Under the pieces are notes generated by a model, which was not told where the DNA came from, ran no database searches, and was given only the letters and a program-made list of their open reading frames with translations. A stretch of DNA of 64,000 nucleotides from Sphingobacterium detergens (GTDB lineage Bacteria; Bacteroidota; Bacteroidia; Sphingobacteriales; Sphingobacteriaceae): contig NZ_RAPY01000006.1 in assembly GCF_003610355.1 (NCBI RefSeq), positions 333,802 through 397,801 of the forward strand, given 5' to 3'. Positions 9,045 through 18,900 of the stretch are shown here, in pieces (position 1 is the stretch's first letter; every line of letters begins with the position of its first letter). Both the position numbers and the translations under genes were made by a program.

Positions 9045-11450
9045 TTATTCCTCCCGCAGGCTATCAACCGGATTTGCTACAGCTGCCTTGATGGCCTGAG
9101 AACTGACTGTCAGCAGCGCGATCAGTACAGCAAGTAGCCCTGCAACGGCAAACATCCACCATTGTATTTCAATGCGGTAAGCAAAATTCTCCAGCCATTT
9201 GTACATCGCCCACCAGGCTATCGGTGAAGAAATCACGATAGCGATCAGGACAAGTTTGATAAATTCTGCCGAAAGCATCCCTGTAATACCGGGGACAGAT
9301 GCGCCGATGACCTTACGGATACCGATCTCTTTCCGGCGCTGGTTTGCCGTAAAAATAGCTAATCCAAATAAACCCAGACAAGCGACAAAAATCGTCAGTC
9401 CGGCGAATATGCTCAACAATTTTCCTGTTTTGACTTCGGCCTGATAGGTTTGGGCATAGCGCTCATCGAGAAAAGAATAGTTGAATGGAATATCGGTAGG
9501 GAAGGCATCGTATTCCGCTTTCAACTTTTGAATCAGCGCCTCTGTATCTTTTGTCTCTGTTTTGACAATCAGACTCCCAGCTTGATCGCCCAATACCATG
9601 ACCAAGGGCGAGATGGGTTCGTGTAGCGATTTAAAATGGAAATCTTTGACAACACCCACAACACGATAGGTTTTATTATCCTTATTGGTCAATGTACGGC
9701 CAAGGCTTTTTCCTTTCCAGCCCAGATCTTTTGCTGCGGCTTCATTCACAATAATGGATAAGGTATCGTTACCAAAAGCTTTCGAAAAATTTCGTCCCTC
9801 ATGAAGCTGCATGCCCATTGCAGCAATATATTCCTCGTCTACATCATAACGTAGTGTTTTGACCCATTTTTCGGTGTTTCCGTCCGGATAGACAAAGAAG
9901 TTATTGTTGTTGGTTTCTCCAGCGGGTAGGTAAGATGAGCGGGAAATATGCTTGATACGACTGTCTTCGGATAATAGCTTGACGTACGTTTTTTCGTTTT
10001 CGCCCAAGGGCCAGCTCTGAATCACAATGACATTCTCTTTCTCATAACCTAATTTGATGTTCCGCATATAATCGAGCTGTCGGACGACAACTACGGTACA
10101 GAAAATGAGCCCCACGGAAATAATAAACTGAAAGACCACAAGGCTGCTCCTGAGATTGAACCGTTTTGTAGATCGCAACAAACGTCCTTTTAATACAACC
10201 AAAGGGTTGAATGCCGCTAGATATAAAGCAGAATAAGTACTCGAAAATAGACCTACCAATAAGCCGAATGCGAGCAGGAGGGGGATTATTTTGGCAAAAT
10301 CAAGCTGATGGATTGCAATAGATTTACCCGATAATTGATTAAATAAGGGAAGAGCCAGTAAAACAATCCCGACGGCCAGAAACAAGGCCAGATAGGCCAG
10401 CAGAATGCCTTCGGAGAGGAACTGACGGATCAGGCTTTGCTTGTCGGCGCCGAGTACTTTCCGTACACCCACTTCCCGACTTCTCCGGAAACCACTTGCC
10501 GTTGATAGGTTCATAAAATTGATCGTCGCGATCAATAGCATAAATAGCGCTATAGCACTAAAAATATAGATATATCGAATATCACCGGATGGACTTAGAT
10601 CGTAGCCAAAATTGGAATGCAGATGGATATCGGTTAGGGGCTGTAAATAGAGACCTATTGTATTGCCTGATTTTTTGTAATCTTCATAGCTCATTCCGAA
10701 TCCAGCCATAAACTGAGCGCCAACATGTTTGTCAAATAAGGTCGCTAAGTTTTTCTCTAGACTTTTTAATGAGGTATTTTCTGCGAGCAGTGCATAAGTA
10801 TAATACTCGGATGTCATCCAGGAGTTTGAACGGGAGTCTTCCAGTGCCGCCATTGAGGTGAAAATATCAAAATGGAAGTGGGAGTTTCTGGGAATATCCT
10901 TCATTACCCCAGTAATTTTTAGGATATTTTGATCACCTTTTATGGTGAGATCCCGACCTACAACATCTGTTGTTCCAAAATATTTACGTGCCATGGATTC
11001 AGATATTACCACGGTATAGGGCATCTTCACGGCGGTATTCGCATCACCTTTAATAAGAGGCAAGGTAAATATTTTAAAGAAGGAGGCGTCAACATAGGCC
11101 ATCTGCTCATCACGAAAAACCTTATCGCCAACCGTAAATAAGGGGGCTCCACCTTGTCTCAAACGTGCTGTTTCCTTGACTTCGGCTAATTCAGCCTTCA
11201 TTGTGGCTGCGACAGGAGGCATAACATGTGCCTCATTCATCGTTCCGCCTTTAACCGTGCCCCGAAAGACGACGCGTACAATTCGATCCGCATTTGTATT
11301 GAACCGGTCAAAACTGAACTCATCAGCGACATATAGGCTTATCAGTAAGCAGATCGCAATCCCCAAGGCTAACCCGGTGATATTGATGATCGAGGTGGAA
11401 GAATTTCTTCTTAGATTCCGCCACGCTATTTTTAGATTGTTCTTTATCAT
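9045..11450 (-). CDS. MacB/FtsX-type ABC permease
   Basis: An 801-residue paralogue beginning MIKNNLKIAWRNLRRNSSTS, with the first helix ITGLALGIAICLLISLYVAD. FtsX motifs are EVGVRKVLGADKQSL near residue 324 and EIGIRKVIGASVPGI near residue 707; the end is NPVDSLREE. The paired extracytoplasmic domains differ from those of the neighbours while the membrane blocks are conserved, which fits a shared energy module with different substrates. The gap to the next upstream gene is 29 bp with no promoter or terminator visible, so it is cotranscribed. Confidence 0.94.
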   Translation of the reverse strand: MIKNNLKIAWRNLRRNSSTSIINITGLALGIAICLLISLYVADEFSFDRFNTNADRIVRVVFRGTVKGGTMNEAHVMPPVAATMKAELAEVKETARLRQGGAPLFTVGDKVFRDEQMAYVDASFFKIFTLPLIKGDANTAVKMPYTVVISESMARKYFGTTDVVGRDLTIKGDQNILKITGVMKDIPRNSHFHFDIFTSMAALEDSRSNSWMTSEYYTYALLAENTSLKSLEKNLATLFDKHVGAQFMAGFGMSYEDYKKSGNTIGLYLQPLTDIHLHSNFGYDLSPSGDIRYIYIFSAIALFMLLIATINFMNLSTASGFRRSREVGVRKVLGADKQSLIRQFLSEGILLAYLALFLAVGIVLLALPLFNQLSGKSIAIHQLDFAKIIPLLLAFGLLVGLFSSTYSALYLAAFNPLVVLKGRLLRSTKRFNLRSSLVVFQFIISVGLIFCTVVVVRQLDYMRNIKLGYEKENVIVIQSWPLGENEKTYVKLLSEDSRIKHISRSSYLPAGETNNNNFFVYPDGNTEKWVKTLRYDVDEEYIAAMGMQLHEGRNFSKAFGNDTLSIIVNEAAAKDLGWKGKSLGRTLTNKDNKTYRVVGVVKDFHFKSLHEPISPLVMVLGDQAGSLIVKTETKDTEALIQKLKAEYDAFPTDIPFNYSFLDERYAQTYQAEVKTGKLLSIFAGLTIFVACLGLFGLAIFTANQRRKEIGIRKVIGASVPGITGMLSAEFIKLVLIAIVISSPIAWWAMYKWLENFAYRIEIQWWMFAVAGLLAVLIALLTVSSQAIKAAVANPVDSLREE

Positions 11451-11479
11451 AATGGGATCGTATTGGTTTGTATTATTGG

Positions 11480-13864
11480 TTATTCATTCCTCAGACTATT
11501 CACCGGATTGCTAAGTGCGGCCTTAATGGCTTGATAACTTATGGTTGCCATACTGATTAATATCGCCATTAGCCCCGCAATCACAAAATAATACCATTGG
11601 ATCTGGATGCGGTAGCTATAATCCTGCAACCATTTGTCCATTATCCACCAAGCGATTGGTGAGGCTATCAGAATAGCAATAATCACTAATTTAATAAAGT
11701 CTACTGACAGCAATGAAGTTACCTGTGTTAAACTTGCTCCAAGGACCTTACGAACCGCAATTTCTTTCATACGTGTCTCAGCCATATATGCGATCAAGGC
11801 GAGTAGACCAAGACAGGAAATAAAGATGGTCAAGCCTGAAAATAGCATTGAAATCGTCCCAATAGATTGTGTTTCCTTGAATTTAGCTTCAAAATTTTCG
11901 TCGATGAATTTATACTCAAATGGATATTCCGGATTGAATTTCTTAAAGATAGCTTCGATGGTTTTCAAGTTCGCCGCAGTATTGTTGTTTGGATTTAAGC
12001 GATAGTGGATATTGGTAAACCAGGATTTAGGGCCAAAGATGACCATTGGATAACCTGCCGAAAAAGGAGATTCCGTGATAAAATCTTTAATTACCCCAAC
12101 GACGATCCAGTCCTGACCGTCACCGTTTATCGTTTGCCCAACCGGATGCTGCAAGCGCATCTGTTTGACAGCTGTTTCGGACAGTAACATAGCATTACTG
12201 TCTGTTGGGTATTTGTATATATCTATATCTCGTCCAGCAACAAGTTTAAAACCCAACGTTTTCACGGCATCGGCATCGGTACTGAAACGGTCAAAGGAGA
12301 TTCTTTTATCGCTCTCCGTACTGCCCTGCCAAGAGAAGCCCCAGCCATTGCTGTAGCGATCCGTGACTGGGGACATATTTTTTGTCACCGAGAGCACGGC
12401 ATTGCTGGCCAACAATTCATTTCGAAGAGTCTGGTAGATCTTTCCACCGTTAAGTTTGCCCGTAAATCGGGTTGCAGCAAGTCCATTATCGTTATAACCG
12501 CGGTCCCGATCCTTGGTATGCTGGATCTGTTGCGAAACAATGACGGTCGCTATGACCAAGATAATTGCGAGACTGAATTGGACGACAACCAAAATGGAGC
12601 GTACACTGATTCCTTTGTTGTATGTGTTCAATTTCCCTTTTAATGTTTTCAGAGGTTTAAAGGAGGAGAGAAAAAATGCAGGGTAGCTTCCCGCCAATAC
12701 TCCAGTCAACAAGGTGAAGCCAATTAAGAACAACCAGGTATCACTGGACAGGATGGAGATGGTAAGGTTTTTTTCAACCAGATCATTGAAGGCTGGGAGA
12801 ACTAATACGATGGCTACGAGCGCGAGTATCATTGCTCCAATACTGATCAGGATACTCTCGACAATAAACTGTAGAATAAGACTTTTTCTTTGTGCTCCGA
12901 CTACTTTACGCACGCCGACCTCTTTGGCTCTTCTCTCGGAGCGGGCCGTGCTGAGATTCATGAAATTGATACAGGCAACAAGTAAAATAAAAACACCGAT
13001 CCAGGTAAATAAATGAACTAACTGGATCCGCCCTGCAGTATAAGCGCCATTTTCGCTTTTGTTGTAGAGATAAGTGTCTTTGTATGGAAATGCAAAGATT
13101 TCGTTTGTTGACTTGATTTCGTTATCACCTACATTGATATGGTTCTGGCTGAAAAGTCTTATTTTAGCATTGAAGTTTTCCAATGTTGTCCCTTCCCGTA
13201 GTAGCACATAAGTATAGGTTGAATTGTTAGACCAATTTTCATCTACGAAGCCCATTTTCTTGGCCAAATCCCATGATAGCAGATAATCAAACTGTATACT
13301 GCTGTAGCTGGAAGGATCTTTTACGATCGCCTGGACGGTGACTAAATACTTCGATTCTATTTTGATGGTTTTTCCTATTGGATCCGTATCACCGAAAAGA
13401 GCCTTCGCATATTTTTCTGTAATGACAACTGAGTTTGCATCTTTAAGCGGATTGGTTTTATCTCCTTTAAGCAATGGATAGCTGAACATATTGAAGAAAC
13501 CAGCATCGGCAAAAGTAGCGCTGGAAACAAGATTTTTATCCCCATAGCTTGTTAGAAATTTATCATCCTGCTCGATACGTGTAAAGCTTTCGATTTCGGG
13601 GAAATCACTTTTCAGTGTTGGCCCCATGATCTTAGGTGTATTTGTCCAGGCCTGTGATTCGCCTTGATAGGTATCGCGGTTACTGATAATATAAAGCCGA
13701 TCACCTTTTTCATGAAACCTGTCCATGCCCAACATATTCTGCAACCATAAGGCAATAAGTAAGGCACCAGCCATACCGATGGCTAAACCAAAGATATTAA
13801 TTGCCGAAAAAGCTTTGTTCTTCAGTAAATTTCGCCAAGCTACTTTGATGTATGTTTTAAGCAT
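11480..13864 (-). CDS. MacB/FtsX-type ABC permease
   Basis: A 794-residue paralogue beginning MLKTYIKVAWRNLLKNKAFS. First-half motif EVGVRKVVGAQRKSL near residue 314; second-half motif EIAVRKVLGASLTQV near residue 700; end NPVNSLRNE. It is a close relative of its upstream neighbour at 13900-16263: the N-termini share YIKVAWRN, both have RKVVGAQR, and the DNA just upstream of both start codons is almost identical. A recent tandem duplication is the simplest reading. Separated from that neighbour by 35 bp, with no terminator. Confidence 0.94.
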   Translation of the reverse strand: MLKTYIKVAWRNLLKNKAFSAINIFGLAIGMAGALLIALWLQNMLGMDRFHEKGDRLYIISNRDTYQGESQAWTNTPKIMGPTLKSDFPEIESFTRIEQDDKFLTSYGDKNLVSSATFADAGFFNMFSYPLLKGDKTNPLKDANSVVITEKYAKALFGDTDPIGKTIKIESKYLVTVQAIVKDPSSYSSIQFDYLLSWDLAKKMGFVDENWSNNSTYTYVLLREGTTLENFNAKIRLFSQNHINVGDNEIKSTNEIFAFPYKDTYLYNKSENGAYTAGRIQLVHLFTWIGVFILLVACINFMNLSTARSERRAKEVGVRKVVGAQRKSLILQFIVESILISIGAMILALVAIVLVLPAFNDLVEKNLTISILSSDTWLFLIGFTLLTGVLAGSYPAFFLSSFKPLKTLKGKLNTYNKGISVRSILVVVQFSLAIILVIATVIVSQQIQHTKDRDRGYNDNGLAATRFTGKLNGGKIYQTLRNELLASNAVLSVTKNMSPVTDRYSNGWGFSWQGSTESDKRISFDRFSTDADAVKTLGFKLVAGRDIDIYKYPTDSNAMLLSETAVKQMRLQHPVGQTINGDGQDWIVVGVIKDFITESPFSAGYPMVIFGPKSWFTNIHYRLNPNNNTAANLKTIEAIFKKFNPEYPFEYKFIDENFEAKFKETQSIGTISMLFSGLTIFISCLGLLALIAYMAETRMKEIAVRKVLGASLTQVTSLLSVDFIKLVIIAILIASPIAWWIMDKWLQDYSYRIQIQWYYFVIAGLMAILISMATISYQAIKAALSNPVNSLRNE

Positions 13865-13899
13865 ATTGTTTCTATTGAAATATGAGATAATGGATAATT

Positions 13900-16263
13900 T
13901 TATTCATCCCTTAATGTTTTTACCGGATTGTGATTTGCTGCTCTAATGGCTTGTGAACTTACTGTCACGAAGGCGACCAAAACGGCTGCAGCACCTGCCA
14001 GCGCAAAAATCCACCATTGTATCTCAATGCGATAGGAGAAATCTTGCAACCATTTGTTCATTGCCCACCAGGCAATCGGTGATGCCAACACAATGGAAAT
14101 AATCACCAATTTGATAAAATCTTTGGAGAGCATAGTTGTAATGCCACTAACCGAGGCACCGAGTACCTTACGTATGCCAATTTCCTTGGTTCTTAGTTCT
14201 GCAATATAGGACGCTAATCCAAATAAGCCTAAGCAAGATATAAAAATCGCCAACCCCGAAAAGATGAATGCCAGTCGAGCTGTCTGTTGCTGATCTTTAA
14301 ATTTACCCGCAAATTTTTGATCGACAAATTGATATTCGAAGGGATACGCTGGATTGAATTTTTTAATAATCTGTTCGATTTGTTTGAGCTGATCCTGTAC
14401 TGACGAGGCTGGATTGGTTCGGATAATTAAATTGTACAGGGATTTCTTGGTTGCATAGATGAGCATGGGTGTTACTGGATTGTAGGGTGAACCACTGATA
14501 TAATCGTTTATAACTCCTACGATGGTATAGGTGGTACTTCCCCATTTTAAATAAGTTCCTACGGGATTTTTCAAATTCATTTCTTTGATGGCTGCCTCAT
14601 TCAGGAGTACTGCTGAACTGTCTGCTGCTAGCCTAGCATAGTCGATATCCCGACCGGCAATAAGTTTTAATCCAAGTGTTTTGATAAGGTCACTTTCTGT
14701 TCTTCCCAGATTGAAACCCATTTTTTTTCCTTGTTCCGGCGTTGAACCTTCCCAGGAAAAACCACCCCATGCGCTGCCAGCATTACTGGTTATTGATGAC
14801 CCCGAACGTGTGACAGCAGTAGCAATTCCATTGTTGAGCAGCTCTGATTTAATTGCTTCATAGTTTCCCCCCATATCGCCTTCCATGCCGATCTCTATCA
14901 GTTGGGAAGTAGTATAGCCAACATCACGTTGTCCCGCATATTCAATTTGCCTCCGGACGACAATCGTGGCAATAATAAGTATGATGGCAACACCGAATTG
15001 AAAAATGACCAATAATTCACGGAAATTCAAAGCGATCTTTTTTGATGAGCGAAATATTTTTAATGATTTTATTGGTTTAAAAGCCGATAGCACAAATGCA
15101 GGATATAGTCCCGCCAGTATGCCAGTTAGAAAAATAAAACCGATCAACGAGAGCCAGATTGTTGGATCTGACAAAGCAAGTACCAACGGTTTATCAAATA
15201 TCGTATTGAATAGGGGAAGCGTCAGTACTGCCAATGTGATCGCAAGTGCTCCTGAGATGATCGCCAATAATAAGGATTCTGTCAGAAATTGTGCGATGAG
15301 GTTGAAACGCTGTGCGCCCACAACTTTTCGTATAGCGACCTCTTTAGCCCTTTTTTGACTGCGCGCCGTACTGAGATTGATAAAATTGATACAAGCGATC
15401 AATAAAATTAATAAGCCAATTCCAGTAACAATTTTAACCTGATCAATTTTTCCGCCAACAGGGATACCCTGTTCAAATTTCGAATACAGATGCATTTTGG
15501 ATATTGGATACAAAAAAAGGGATCCTCCCAATTCACTATTGGTCTTTTTCTTGATGATATCGATAAGCTTATTGTTAAAAGCATCTACATTGGTTCCTTT
15601 TTTTAGTTGAATATAGGTCGTGAAGGCGATCGTATTCCAGTTTGGCGAATAACCTTCTGCATTTACCAAGGGTATGAGATAGGTAAAATCAAAATTTGTA
15701 TTGCCTGGAAGGTCCTGCATGATAGCGGAGACTTTATAAGGCTCCTTATTGTCCAATATAATTGTTTGATCTAATGGATCCTTCTCCCCGAAGATACTTT
15801 TTGCCAGGCTTTCCGTCAGGATAATATTTCTTGTCTCTCCAAGAGCCTTATTGTTATTGCCTTTTAAAAGTTTAAAATCAAACATCTGAATAAATGCCGG
15901 ATCGACTTCGTTGCCTTTGGATTTGATTTTTTTGTCTCCAAAAGAGAGTAGCTTGCTAATGCTCCAATACATGCGTGCTGCACGCTCAACTTCGGGATAA
16001 TCAGCAATCAATGCTGGGGAAGCTTGTCCTGAGGTGTATTCTTGCAAGCTGATTTTACCTTCATCGTTACGGTTTTTGTTCAAAACCTTATAGATGTTTT
16101 CTTTATCGCTATAAAAATTGTCAAACTGTAATTGGTTTTGCACCCATATGCCAATAATCAATACAGCAGTCATGCCGATGCAAAGTCCAATAATATTAAT
16201 AATAGAATAGCTCTTACTTTTCCAAAGATTTCGCCAAGCTACTTTGATATATGTTTTGATCAT
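13900..16263 (-). CDS. MacB/FtsX-type ABC permease
   Basis: A 787-residue paralogue beginning MIKTYIKVAWRNLWKSKSYS. Motifs are EVAIRKVVGAQRFNL near residue 307 and EIGIRKVLGASVSGI near residue 693; the end is NPVKTLRDE. The second periplasmic half contains GRDIDYARLAADSSAVLLNE, closely matching the same place in the 11480 gene (GRDIDIYKYPTDSNAMLLSE). It is 33 bp from the gene upstream and lies in the unit beginning at the 18.8 kb promoter. Confidence 0.94.
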   Translation of the reverse strand: MIKTYIKVAWRNLWKSKSYSIINIIGLCIGMTAVLIIGIWVQNQLQFDNFYSDKENIYKVLNKNRNDEGKISLQEYTSGQASPALIADYPEVERAARMYWSISKLLSFGDKKIKSKGNEVDPAFIQMFDFKLLKGNNNKALGETRNIILTESLAKSIFGEKDPLDQTIILDNKEPYKVSAIMQDLPGNTNFDFTYLIPLVNAEGYSPNWNTIAFTTYIQLKKGTNVDAFNNKLIDIIKKKTNSELGGSLFLYPISKMHLYSKFEQGIPVGGKIDQVKIVTGIGLLILLIACINFINLSTARSQKRAKEVAIRKVVGAQRFNLIAQFLTESLLLAIISGALAITLAVLTLPLFNTIFDKPLVLALSDPTIWLSLIGFIFLTGILAGLYPAFVLSAFKPIKSLKIFRSSKKIALNFRELLVIFQFGVAIILIIATIVVRRQIEYAGQRDVGYTTSQLIEIGMEGDMGGNYEAIKSELLNNGIATAVTRSGSSITSNAGSAWGGFSWEGSTPEQGKKMGFNLGRTESDLIKTLGLKLIAGRDIDYARLAADSSAVLLNEAAIKEMNLKNPVGTYLKWGSTTYTIVGVINDYISGSPYNPVTPMLIYATKKSLYNLIIRTNPASSVQDQLKQIEQIIKKFNPAYPFEYQFVDQKFAGKFKDQQQTARLAFIFSGLAIFISCLGLFGLASYIAELRTKEIGIRKVLGASVSGITTMLSKDFIKLVIISIVLASPIAWWAMNKWLQDFSYRIEIQWWIFALAGAAAVLVAFVTVSSQAIRAANHNPVKTLRDE

Positions 16264-16296
16264 GTTGTTTCTATTAAAATATGAGATAATGGATAA

Positions 16297-18687
16297 TTAT
16301 TCATCCCTTAAACTGTCAATGGGATTTGTGACTGCTGCTTTTACTGTCTGAAAACTGATTGTAATAAAGGAAACCAGCAGTGCGCTTGATCCTGCGATAA
16401 TAAATACCCACCAGTCCAGTGTAATGTGATAAGCAAAATTGTCCATCCAGCGATGCATGGCGTACCATCCCAATGGTATGGCGATCAAAAGTGCTGAACA
16501 AACGAGTATCATAAAGTCAACGCTGAGTATCTTGACAATTTTGAATACGGAAGCACCCAATACTTTGCGGATTCCGATTTCCTTTACACGTTGTTGCACA
16601 GCATAAGCGGATAGTGCGAATAATCCCATACAAGCAATGGCAATTGTAATAATCGAAAAGAGCTGCATGACTTTTGTCGTCTGTTGATCTTTTAAATAGA
16701 GTTTGCTATAGTCATCATTTAGAAAATGATACTCAAATTGATTTTTCGCATCAATATCTTTCACGACCGATTTCACCTGTGCTATTGCGTCCTGAATCGG
16801 TGTATTTGGGTTGAGTCGAATGAAAATATTACCAAAATAATAGTATTCAGGAAAAAGTACAATAGGCTTAATCTCATTGTGGAGTGAGGCAAAGTTAAAA
16901 CTGGCAACAACTTGTTTAATACTGCCTTTACGGCCGTTTAAATTAATTTTCTTACCGACTGCCTGTTGTGGTGTAAACCCCATTGCCGATGCCGCGAGTG
17001 TATTGATCACAAAACTATATTCCGGAGATGCGGTATCCCGTGCACGTAAAATATCTGTATCAGAAAGTGGATCGCCTGCTAGCGTTTTAATACGGAAGAC
17101 TGATACAAAATCTTTTTCAATAGGAATTGCTGTCACATTCATTTCAAAATCGGCAGGTTGCCCTTCAACTTCATTAATGCTATATCCGCCCTGAATATTG
17201 ACCGGATTGTCATAGGAAGCAGTTACACCCTGAACACTATTGAGCTGCATCAATTTATCTTTTAATAATTGCCGCTCTTTGTCCTGCCATCCCTGCCCAT
17301 CAATGACCAGCATATCCGTGCGGTCTAGTCCTGTATTTTTGGATTGTATAAATTGCATTTGACGTCCCGCAAATAGGGTACAGATGATAAAAAAGATGGA
17401 TATGCTGAATTGGAAGGTGACCAATACTTTGCTAAAAGAAATCCCGCTTTGTTTCTCCGCCAATTTCCGTTTGAAAATAGACATTGGTTTTGAGCTGGCA
17501 ATGGAATAGGCCGGCCATCCACCAGAGATTAAAGTCAATACGATAAAAAATAAAAACAGGATCGCATAGAACCTAGGATCTGTCCATACCGTTAATTGCA
17601 TTTCGCTTCCCATGTACGAACTGAACACGGGCAATAATAGAAATGTAGCCAGCAAACCTAAAGAAAGGGAGAGCAATACCATCAAACTGCATTCTAAGAA
17701 GAACTGCAAGAAAATCGTTTTTCGGGCAGCGCCTAAAACTTTCTTAACTCCAATTTCCTTTTTGCGTTCGATGGCATGTGCCAATATTAAATTTGTGAAG
17801 TTAATGCTCGTCAAGATAATAAGCGCAGCTCCTAGAGCCATCAAAATATAGATATATACCAGGTTGCCAGAACCCGCAGCCTTAGAATGCAGATGAATAT
17901 CTATTAGTTTTTCGATTGAAAAGCTAAATTGATAACCTTGTTTGGTTGCCTCGGCAAATTTTGCTTTGGTGATCTGATCTAATTTCTGTTGAATGGCGCC
18001 AAAACTGTCTTTGTTTTTTAGTAGCGCGATGGTGATGTCATTTGCCGAAGACCATTCTGGTTGCTTGTATCGCGCTAAATCTTTGTTGGAAAGAATGGCC
18101 GTGAAATTTATCTGTGTATTTGTCGGTAAATCTTGTATGACACCGGAGACTTTCCAGTTGACTTTATCGATAGTTAAGGTTTTTCCCAGCGCGGATTGTT
18201 TTGGGAAGTATTTTTCGGCTAGTTTTTTAGTCAATACGATTTGATTCGGTTCAGTTAATGCATGTTTTGCATCGCCCTCGATAAATGTGTAACCTAAAGT
18301 GTTAAAAAAATTAGGATCAGCATACATCAGTTTTTTTTCCTTCGTCGTTTCGTCTTTCGATTCTACATTTCCGGCTTTGGAATATTCAAATAATCGGGTC
18401 GCCTGTTCGATTTCGGGAAGCTCTGCTTGTAAGGTTGGCGCCAAGGCTGTTGGTGTTACACTGGAATTGACCTCTTCGGTACTATTGGGTGCCTTATAGG
18501 TCAGACTGAAATAAGCTAAACGGTCGGCATTTGGAAAAAAACGTTCATAACTTGATTCGTGAAAAATATAGGCTGCTAATAACAGGAAGCAGGTAATGCC
18601 CAAACTTAAGCCAAACATGTTTAATAAGGAAAACCCCTTATTTTTTTTGATATTCCGCCAGGCAATTTTAAGGTAATTCTTAATCAT
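16297..18687 (-). CDS. MacB/FtsX-type ABC permease, first gene after an internal sigma-54 promoter
   Basis: A 796-residue paralogue beginning MIKNYLKIAWRNIKKNKGFS. The first-half motif is altered, EIGVKKVLGAARKTI near residue 309 (KK instead of RK); the second-half motif EIGIRKVLGASVFKI near residue 702 is regular. It ends NPIDSLRDE. The 213 bp upstream hold a sigma-54-type promoter and two palindromes, so this gene and the next four to the left form a promoter-proximal unit of five permeases that can be induced even if transcription from the 43 kb promoter does not reach this far. Confidence 0.94.
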   Translation of the reverse strand: MIKNYLKIAWRNIKKNKGFSLLNMFGLSLGITCFLLLAAYIFHESSYERFFPNADRLAYFSLTYKAPNSTEEVNSSVTPTALAPTLQAELPEIEQATRLFEYSKAGNVESKDETTKEKKLMYADPNFFNTLGYTFIEGDAKHALTEPNQIVLTKKLAEKYFPKQSALGKTLTIDKVNWKVSGVIQDLPTNTQINFTAILSNKDLARYKQPEWSSANDITIALLKNKDSFGAIQQKLDQITKAKFAEATKQGYQFSFSIEKLIDIHLHSKAAGSGNLVYIYILMALGAALIILTSINFTNLILAHAIERKKEIGVKKVLGAARKTIFLQFFLECSLMVLLSLSLGLLATFLLLPVFSSYMGSEMQLTVWTDPRFYAILFLFFIVLTLISGGWPAYSIASSKPMSIFKRKLAEKQSGISFSKVLVTFQFSISIFFIICTLFAGRQMQFIQSKNTGLDRTDMLVIDGQGWQDKERQLLKDKLMQLNSVQGVTASYDNPVNIQGGYSINEVEGQPADFEMNVTAIPIEKDFVSVFRIKTLAGDPLSDTDILRARDTASPEYSFVINTLAASAMGFTPQQAVGKKINLNGRKGSIKQVVASFNFASLHNEIKPIVLFPEYYYFGNIFIRLNPNTPIQDAIAQVKSVVKDIDAKNQFEYHFLNDDYSKLYLKDQQTTKVMQLFSIITIAIACMGLFALSAYAVQQRVKEIGIRKVLGASVFKIVKILSVDFMILVCSALLIAIPLGWYAMHRWMDNFAYHITLDWWVFIIAGSSALLVSFITISFQTVKAAVTNPIDSLRDE

Positions 18688-18786
18688 CGTATTGAGTTTT
18701 TGACTTTTTCATAATTTTCTGTCCAGCAAAGTCGTTTATCTGGATAGATAGGCTTTTGCTGGTCATGCCACAATAGAAATAGCTAA

Positions 18787-18802
18787 TTCAATTCGTTTGC
18801 CA
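18787..18802 (-). promoter_or_regulatory. Internal sigma-54-type promoter of the permease array
   Basis: Minus-strand TGGCAAACGAATTGAA fits TGGC-N7-TTG. It is 53 bp from the palindrome pair at 18856-18893 and about 100 bp upstream of the 18687 start. Confidence 0.72.
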
Positions 18803-18855
18803 TAAGTGTAACTTGTTGATTATTAATTGTTGTTTTGTTTTGACGGCCTGTTATA

Positions 18856-18893
18856 TGTTCGGAAACGGACAGTCTGCTGTCCGTCGCCGAACA
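18856..18893. promoter_or_regulatory. Paired palindromic activator sites
   Basis: TGTTCGGAAACGGACA (18856-18871) and TGTCCGTCGCCGAACA (18878-18893) both fit TGTNCG-N4-CGNACA without mismatch and lie 22 bp apart. Together they also make a near-perfect 40-bp inverted repeat. They begin only 7 bp beyond the stop of the preceding permease gene. Confidence 0.8.
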
Positions 18894-18900
18894 TGTGGAT

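Noticed and set aside
18856..18893. The 40-bp inverted repeat as a transposon end or terminator
   Set aside because: It resolves into two 16-bp palindromes with the same spacing as four other pairs in the window, all upstream of promoters.
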